Positions 59,352 to 64,000 of a DNA stretch of 64,000 nt are shown in pieces. Numbering within the stretch: the first letter of the stretch is position 1; each line of letters opens with the position of its first letter. The notes beneath the pieces are model-generated. The model was not told where the DNA came from. It did no database searches and saw only the letters and a program-made list of their open reading frames with translations. This DNA is from Phytophthora colocasiae (taxonomy: Eukaryota > Oomycota > Peronosporomycetes > Peronosporales > Peronosporaceae), in NCBI GenBank assembly GCA_018806915.1, contig JAGKQI010000085.1, forward strand, positions 186,001 through 250,000, in the 5' to 3' direction. The position numbers and the translations under genes are program-made.

Positions 59352-61534
59352 TCACTGTACTGAACTAGTCAGTGAACTAAAGATGAGCATGAACATCGCC
59401 TGATGTCTTGTTGAAATCCAGAAACGCCTTGTAGCTCCGATATCGCTGTCAGCAGCATCATCTCCAAGCCTGGCACGACGAGAACTAATAGTTGCACCCG
59501 ACGCAGAGAATGCCTCTTCACTTGGGACTGATGTTGCCATAATTGCCAAATAATCGCGCGCCATCATCTGAATCCGCGGAAATGAAGCGGCTTCATTCTT
59601 CATCCAGTTGCAAACAGCTCGACTTCCTGTCTTCAGGTTCATGGATCTGTCCTTGTGTTCCAACCACCGCTGTAGCTCCGACACGAACGACTCATTTGTG
59701 TTGTTGACCGGTTCGTGTAAATCCAAATGCTCATCAATAAGACCATATAATGCTTCTTCGTCATCATCTTCTTCTTTCTCCTCCTGCGTTCTCTCAGCTA
59801 CGGCGATGCCCACAGTTCGTTCGTATTTACTGCGATACACAGATTCATATTCGTTCTCAACAAGGCGCTTGGCCTGCTCGATATCACCGTCGATCATCAC
59901 AATGTGTTCCTTAGCTCGAGGATCAAGAACGGCAGCAATCCTTTCCTCGCGAGTCTTCACCAACGGTCCAACTTTGTTGTAAAGGCACGTGCAAAGTCCC
60001 TAGTGTACCACGACTCGGCATTCTGCATTATCTTTGACGCATGCTTCGAGATCAAATGGAAGACAACAAGTGTTACACCGAATGTGGGGTAATTTTTTCC
60101 AGACATCATAGTAGTTGCTGCTTTGATCGGCTTCAAGAACGCCGTAAACTCGGTCAAGTAACTCCACATAGTCTCCGAAATGGGGGAGGCAAGACGATGT
60201 GTATGACCAATTGACAAGTCTCTGTATCCTTCATGGCGCTCGCGGATTCTACGCAGCAGTTCTTCGATCGCCTTTTGTAATGCACGAGCTGAAGCCAGCA
60301 TAGTCAAAGTGCTGTTCCATCTTGTGACGCAATCGAGTTCTGGAGAAACATACTTGATACTAGCAGCGGCACACTTCTTACCAAAGCTTCTAGCAAAGAC
60401 GGTGAGTCCGATATCTTCTTCAAAATGTCGCGAATAGTTCCAACGCTATCATCCATTAAGGGGCACGCTTTCATTCCTTCTCTCACAGCAAGTTGAAGCA
60501 CATGAGCGAAACAACGAACTTGTATCACCTTCGGCTGAGAACTTCTGCCTTCCTCACCAGCTATATGTACCCCCGTCGTGGTAGAAGCCGCGGTTGTTTG
60601 TTCGTTGGTAAACACCTCGTCAGCAAGTGTCTCGTTAATTTTTCTTACCATGGTCCCATTGTTAGTCGCATTATCTGCAGTAATTGCCCACAGCTTCGAG
60701 ATAAGAGATTCATCCATTGCCCTCAGTGTATCCATTAAATGATCGGCAAGCCGGACGCCACTATGAGGATACTCCACCCGTGTGAATCCAACCACTACGG
60801 ACTTGATAGCCCATTCGTCATTGATCCAGTGTAACGTCACGACCATATACCCTTTTTGACCCGTGTGAATCCAACCACTACGGACTTGATAGCCCATTCG
60901 TCATTGATCCAGTGTAACGTCACGACCATATACCCTTTTTGAGCCGCCGACGTCCACATGTCGGTTGTGGCAGACACACGACACGACGCAATTTCTTGGA
61001 GCATTGTGTGCCGGGCCAGTTCCTTTTCACATGTCCAGCGTTGTATGACCTTCTTGCGCACCGTTTTACGAGTTGGAGGCGTATAATCGGCTTCAAGAAT
61101 CTTACAAAATGATCGAAACTCTTTCTTTTCCACCAAATTAAACGGAAGTGAGTTCATCACGATCAAGTCCACAAGCTGATCATCGGCCGCAGCTTTGTCA
61201 AAAGTGCGCTGCTTTACAAAACGTTCAAAACCAAACGCAAGTAACTTTGTTTGCTTGGAATCCATTGCAGCCTCCTGAAGCCTCGTCGTCTCCTCCGGAA
61301 TATTCGTCACGATGGTACCGTTTAAGATGGCGGCGAAAAGTGGTGTGTGCAATTGATGACCATCGACAAGCTGAGTCTGTAGGGCACAGCAAGCAGGTAT
61401 AAGGAACCTTCATCGTTCTCACGAATGAAAGACCAAATGTCGGAACGCTTGTGACTGTGAGATCGCCGATATCCACTCGATGAAGTGTTTGCGTTCGACG
61501 AAATGTTTGTGCTCGACTCGTCATGAGCGTCCAT
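59352..61534 (-). pseudogene. Second hAT transposase, many frame breaks
   Basis: Pieces in order on the minus strand: a BED-type finger (YTCLLCPTD...HTTFRRHLKRYH, frame 61524-61225), core with DMWTSAAQKGYMVVTLHWI (61352-60837), AITADNATNNGTMV and RCFAHVLQLAVREG (60897-60304), a helical insertion (60307-59957), and a C-terminus with the dimerisation signature YLAIMATSVPSEEAFSASG (59963-59352). An 83-bp tandem duplication (60776-60941) causes one of at least four frame changes. It differs clearly from the transposase at 26395, so it is a separate hAT lineage. No convincing TIR pair was found. Confidence 0.85.
60776..60941. repeat. Exact 83-bp tandem duplication
   Basis: Units 60776-60858 and 60859-60941 are the same sequence, starting ACCCGTGTGAATCC and ending CCCTTTTTG. 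83 is not a multiple of 3, so it shifts the transposase frame. Confidence 0.9.
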
Positions 61535-61654
61535 TGATTCTACTTGTGGTATCTTGCCTACGTAGTAAAGCCAAAGTAGAGAAGTGAAGTCAGCTCATTA
61601 CCGTTCGGCGTGCAGCCTTAGTCTGTCCCACGGAGGAATTTGGTGCAGGTGCAA

Positions 61655-61712
61655 CTACCGATCCGATCCGATCCGATCGGATCCGGATCAGATCGATTGG
61701 ATCGAATCAACC
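61655..61712. repeat. GATC-rich block
   Basis: CCGATCCGATCCGATCCGAT followed by GATC-containing words to GGATCGAATCAACCC. Resembles 56230-56292 and 62278-62385; lies just upstream (element sense) of the second hAT. Confidence 0.7.
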
Positions 61713-61951
61713 CATACAAATTCCAAGTATAAAAACTTCAATCACACACAGATCATGGCGCAAAATTCCTACCTCAACGAAGGAAAGTTCGGTCCCAGAA
61801 GTGGCGAGCCAATGCCGTGATGTGCTGGTAGACACTGCCAGGGAGAGGTATCACACTTGGACTTGAGCTTCGTGGAGCGGGTAGTTCGGGTGAAGTGGTA
61901 AGCGGTGGGGCGTACCACGACGGACAGCGCGGCAATGATCTTGAATCAAGT

Positions 61952-62000
61952 ACATGTACAAGTCGCCAATCAAGACTCTTGATGAGCGACTTGTACATGT
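61952..62000. repeat. 23-bp inverted repeat, 3-base loop
   Basis: ACATGTACAAGTCGCC at 61952 onward pairs with GAGCGACTTGTACATGT ending 62000; 23-bp arms with about two mismatches, loop ACT. Confidence 0.8.
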
Positions 62001-62277
62001 TCGGCTCGCCATGGACAGCTTCACAACGGGACGTGGAAGTTCCCGGGCACATCGATGAGCTGGGTGGTGCTCAACAACAAGCAGGCAGAAGTGCTGGTAC
62101 GACTTGGCTACAGCGTTGCAGGCGTGTCGCCGACGCTGTTGGATATATGCTCATTAATTTTCCGCCGGAGTCTGCAGTGGGCTAGACTCTATACCTACAA
62201 GAACGTATTTCTTGTGAATCCCAACACTAGGGTCTATATCATTTTTTGTGTTTCTCCTAGAATTTTATACATTTTTG

Positions 62278-62385
62278 ATTGGATCCGATCGATCGATCAA
62301 TCGGATTCAATCGAATAAGATCGAAACGAATTCAACCTCGATCGGATTAGTCAGACGAGACATATCGATTGATCCGATTCAATGG
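62278..62385. repeat. GATC-rich block
   Basis: GGATCCGATCGATCGATCAA and further CGATCGGATT/ATCGATTGATCCGATTC words over about 100 bp. Third block of this kind in the last 8 kb. Confidence 0.7.
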
Positions 62386-62909
62386 GCAAAGAGAAGAATC
62401 AAATAATTTGGATGAAGAAATGTATTAAATAATTATAAATGTTCTTGTGACGGAGAGCTCTTTGTACTTGTAGTCTTCGTTGTTGAGAGTTGGCCAAGCT
62501 TTGCAGCCTGATTTCTTGAAGCCATCTCGGGATAAAGCACCGTAGCCATTGGCTAGTAGCCAATCAAAAGGCTTACGGTCCACCCTTGACAATCAAGTTG
62601 ACTCACAGTACGAACAAGAAGAAAAACTTTATCAATTCCGAAACAAAACAAGAAGACACACAGCCCCCTTCCTCTTTTTTTTTCTCTTTAACGCGCGAGT
62701 AGCTCCTTTCAAACTCCAGACTTGTCGCCGTCCTTTTCTCGTCGACCCCCTCCGTTCCCCTACTGCTCCTAACACTTGGTTCTACATTGGTTGGCCCGCA
62801 TACCGTCGTCTCTCACTTCTTCGCCTTCCGTCCCCAAAGGCTCAGCCACCCAACACACGGGCTCGGCAGCGCATCAGCGCTCGCTGGGGAACGTTCACTG
62901 GAGGGGCTC
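62386..62909. other. Intergenic, 3' flank of eIF4A
   Basis: Host DNA with a T-run (62684-62693) and pyrimidine-rich stretches. No gene recognised. Confidence 0.5.
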
Positions 62910-64000
62910 TTAAATAAGATCCGCGACGTTCATGGGCATCTCGTCGATCTGCGTGTTGTAGAACTGCTCAATGTCGCGCAGGTATCGCACGTCGTTGTGC
63001 GTCAAAAAGTTGATGGCCACACCCTTACGACCGAAACGACCCGAACGACCGATACGGTGGATGTAGTTCTCGCGGTTGGTGGGCAGGTCGTAGTTGATGA
63101 CCAGCGACACCTGCTGCACATCAATACCACGAGCAAGCAAGTCCGTGGTGATCAGCACACGCGACGAACCCGAGCGGAACTCACGCATAATGATGTCACG
63201 CTCACGCTGCTCCATGTCACCGTGCATGGCCGACACAGTGAAGTCCTTCGACTGCATCTTCTCGGTAAGCCAGTCCACTTTTCGGCGGGTGTTGCAGTAG
63301 ATGATGGCCTGTGTAATGGTCAGCGTCTCGTACAGATCGCAAAGGGTGTCGAACTTCCACTCCTCGCGGTCGATAGCAATAAAGAACTGCTTAATACCTT
63401 CAAGGGTCAGCTCATCGCGCTTCACAAGGATTCGGATGGGCTCGCGCATGAAGCGACGGGTCACCTCCAGCACGTCAAGAGGCATGGTAGCGGAGAACAG
63501 AGCCACCTGAACCTTCTCGGGCAGGAAACGGAAGACATCGTAGATCTGGTCCTTGAAACCACGAGACAGCATCTCATCGGCCTCATCCAGCACGAACATC
63601 TTGACGTCGTCAGTGCGCAGAGCACGACGGTTGATCATGTCGCCCACACGGCCGGGGGTACCGACCACAATGTGCACACCCTGCTGCAGAGTGCGGATGT
63701 CGTCACGCACGGCGGTACCACCGACGCAAGCGTGCACCTGAACGCTCATGTAGTCACCAATAGCAACCACGACCTTAACGATCTGCTGAGCCAGCTCACG
63801 GGTAGGAGCCAAGATCAGAGCCTGAGTCTCCTTGAGGCCAATGTCGATCTTCTGCAGGATGGACACGGCGAAAGTAGCCGTTTTACCAGTACCAGACTGG
63901 GCCTGGGCAATGCAATCGTGTCCCAAAAGGATGGGCTTGACAGCACGCTGCTGGATAGCCGACGGCTTCTCGAAACCGTAGGCGTAAATGCCACGGAGCA
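62910..64000 (-). CDS. Translation initiation factor eIF4A (DEAD-box RNA helicase), N-terminus beyond right edge
   Basis: The last ~363 codons of eIF4A. Visible motifs: [18 protein letters not shown] (Q motif, at the edge), AQSGTGKT (motif I), PTRELAQQI (Ia), GTPGRV (Ib), DEADEM (motif II), SATMP (III), RRKVDWL and [10 protein letters not shown] (IV-V area), [14 protein letters not shown] (V), [13 protein letters not shown] (VI), and the family C-terminus. eIF4A unwinds 5' leaders for 43S scanning as part of eIF4F. Strong C/G third-position bias fits high expression. eIF4A-III of the exon junction complex is the main alternative; the motifs do not separate them with certainty. Confidence 0.95.
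   Translation of the reverse strand, partial: LRGIYAYGFEKPSAIQQRAVKPILLGHDCIAQAQSGTGKTATFAVSILQKIDIGLKETQALILAPTRELAQQIVKVVVAIGDYMSVQVHACVGGTAVRDDIRTLQQGVHIVVGTPGRVGDMINRRALRTDDVKMFVLDEADEMLSRGFKDQIYDVFRFLPEKVQVALFSATMPLDVLEVTRRFMREPIRILVKRDELTLEGIKQFFIAIDREEWKFDTLCDLYETLTITQAIIYCNTRRKVDWLTEKMQSKDFTVSAMHGDMEQRERDIIMREFRSGSSRVLITTDLLARGIDVQQVSLVINYDLPTNRENYIHRIGRSGRFGRKGVAINFLTHNDVRYLRDIEQFYNTQIDEMPMNVADLI

Noticed and set aside
56207..61725. A single 5.5-kb hAT element bounded by GGGATGGGTTGC and CAACCCATAC
   Set aside because: The putative TIRs share only about 8 bases and no 8-bp target duplication is seen, so I list it only as a hypothesis in the findings.

Overview
The window looks like genomic DNA of a Phytophthora-type oomycete. 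Host genes are nuclear and eukaryotic, with introns of roughly 57-75 nt and short intergenic gaps. Two bZIP proteins have the lineage's unusual basic region (the DNA-contacting Asn is replaced by Gly or Cys). There are secreted proteins with an RXLR-EDR-like N-terminus and secreted mucin-like proteins, and compact gene islands are separated by decayed transposons. The species cannot be fixed from the sequence alone.

Layout. 1-15 kb: an RS-domain protein running off the left edge, a Cys/His-rich orphan, a tandem-TBC Rab-GAP, an IQ-motif protein with a dynein-stalk-like segment, a truncated LINE insertion, an MTA/purine nucleoside phosphorylase and a RibD-like deaminase. This block is flanked by two nearly identical, oppositely oriented genes for a Gly-rich secreted protein with an RXLR-like motif; a third, truncated copy lies between them. 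15-26 kb: two PHD-finger paralogs, two convergent bZIP paralogs, an ALKBH1 dioxygenase and two mucin-like surface proteins sharing a TPCPSL repeat. 26-31 kb: a complete hAT transposon with TIRs and an 8-bp target duplication. It carries a fragment of a myosin motor on the opposite strand; a small TIR element with a transposase-type helix-turn-helix remnant follows.

31-44.5 kb is a dense housekeeping island: an axonemal-type coiled-coil protein, an LRR protein, a small orphan, ribosomal protein L10 (uL16), NDUFAF7, an APP1-type phosphatase, ERGIC1 and an LRR/F-box-like protein. 45.4-50.6 kb is a Ty3/gypsy element with identical LTRs but broken genes. 51-56 kb: a nuclear orphan, ATG10, an LMBR1-type membrane protein and an ARG1-like DnaJ. 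56-62.4 kb is a transposon graveyard: a second LINE fragment, a second hAT with many frame breaks, GATC-rich blocks, hairpins and FYVE-like debris. eIF4A runs off the right edge.

Themes: flagellar or cytoskeletal candidates (dynein-stalk-like, coiled-coil, LRR) suit a zoospore-forming organism; membrane traffic and autophagy genes (TBC, ERGIC1, ATG10, LMBR1-type) are scattered; secreted effector-like and mucin-like genes sit in the repeat-rich left half. Exon boundaries given here come from GT-AG sites, reading phase and family alignment from memory, not from transcripts.
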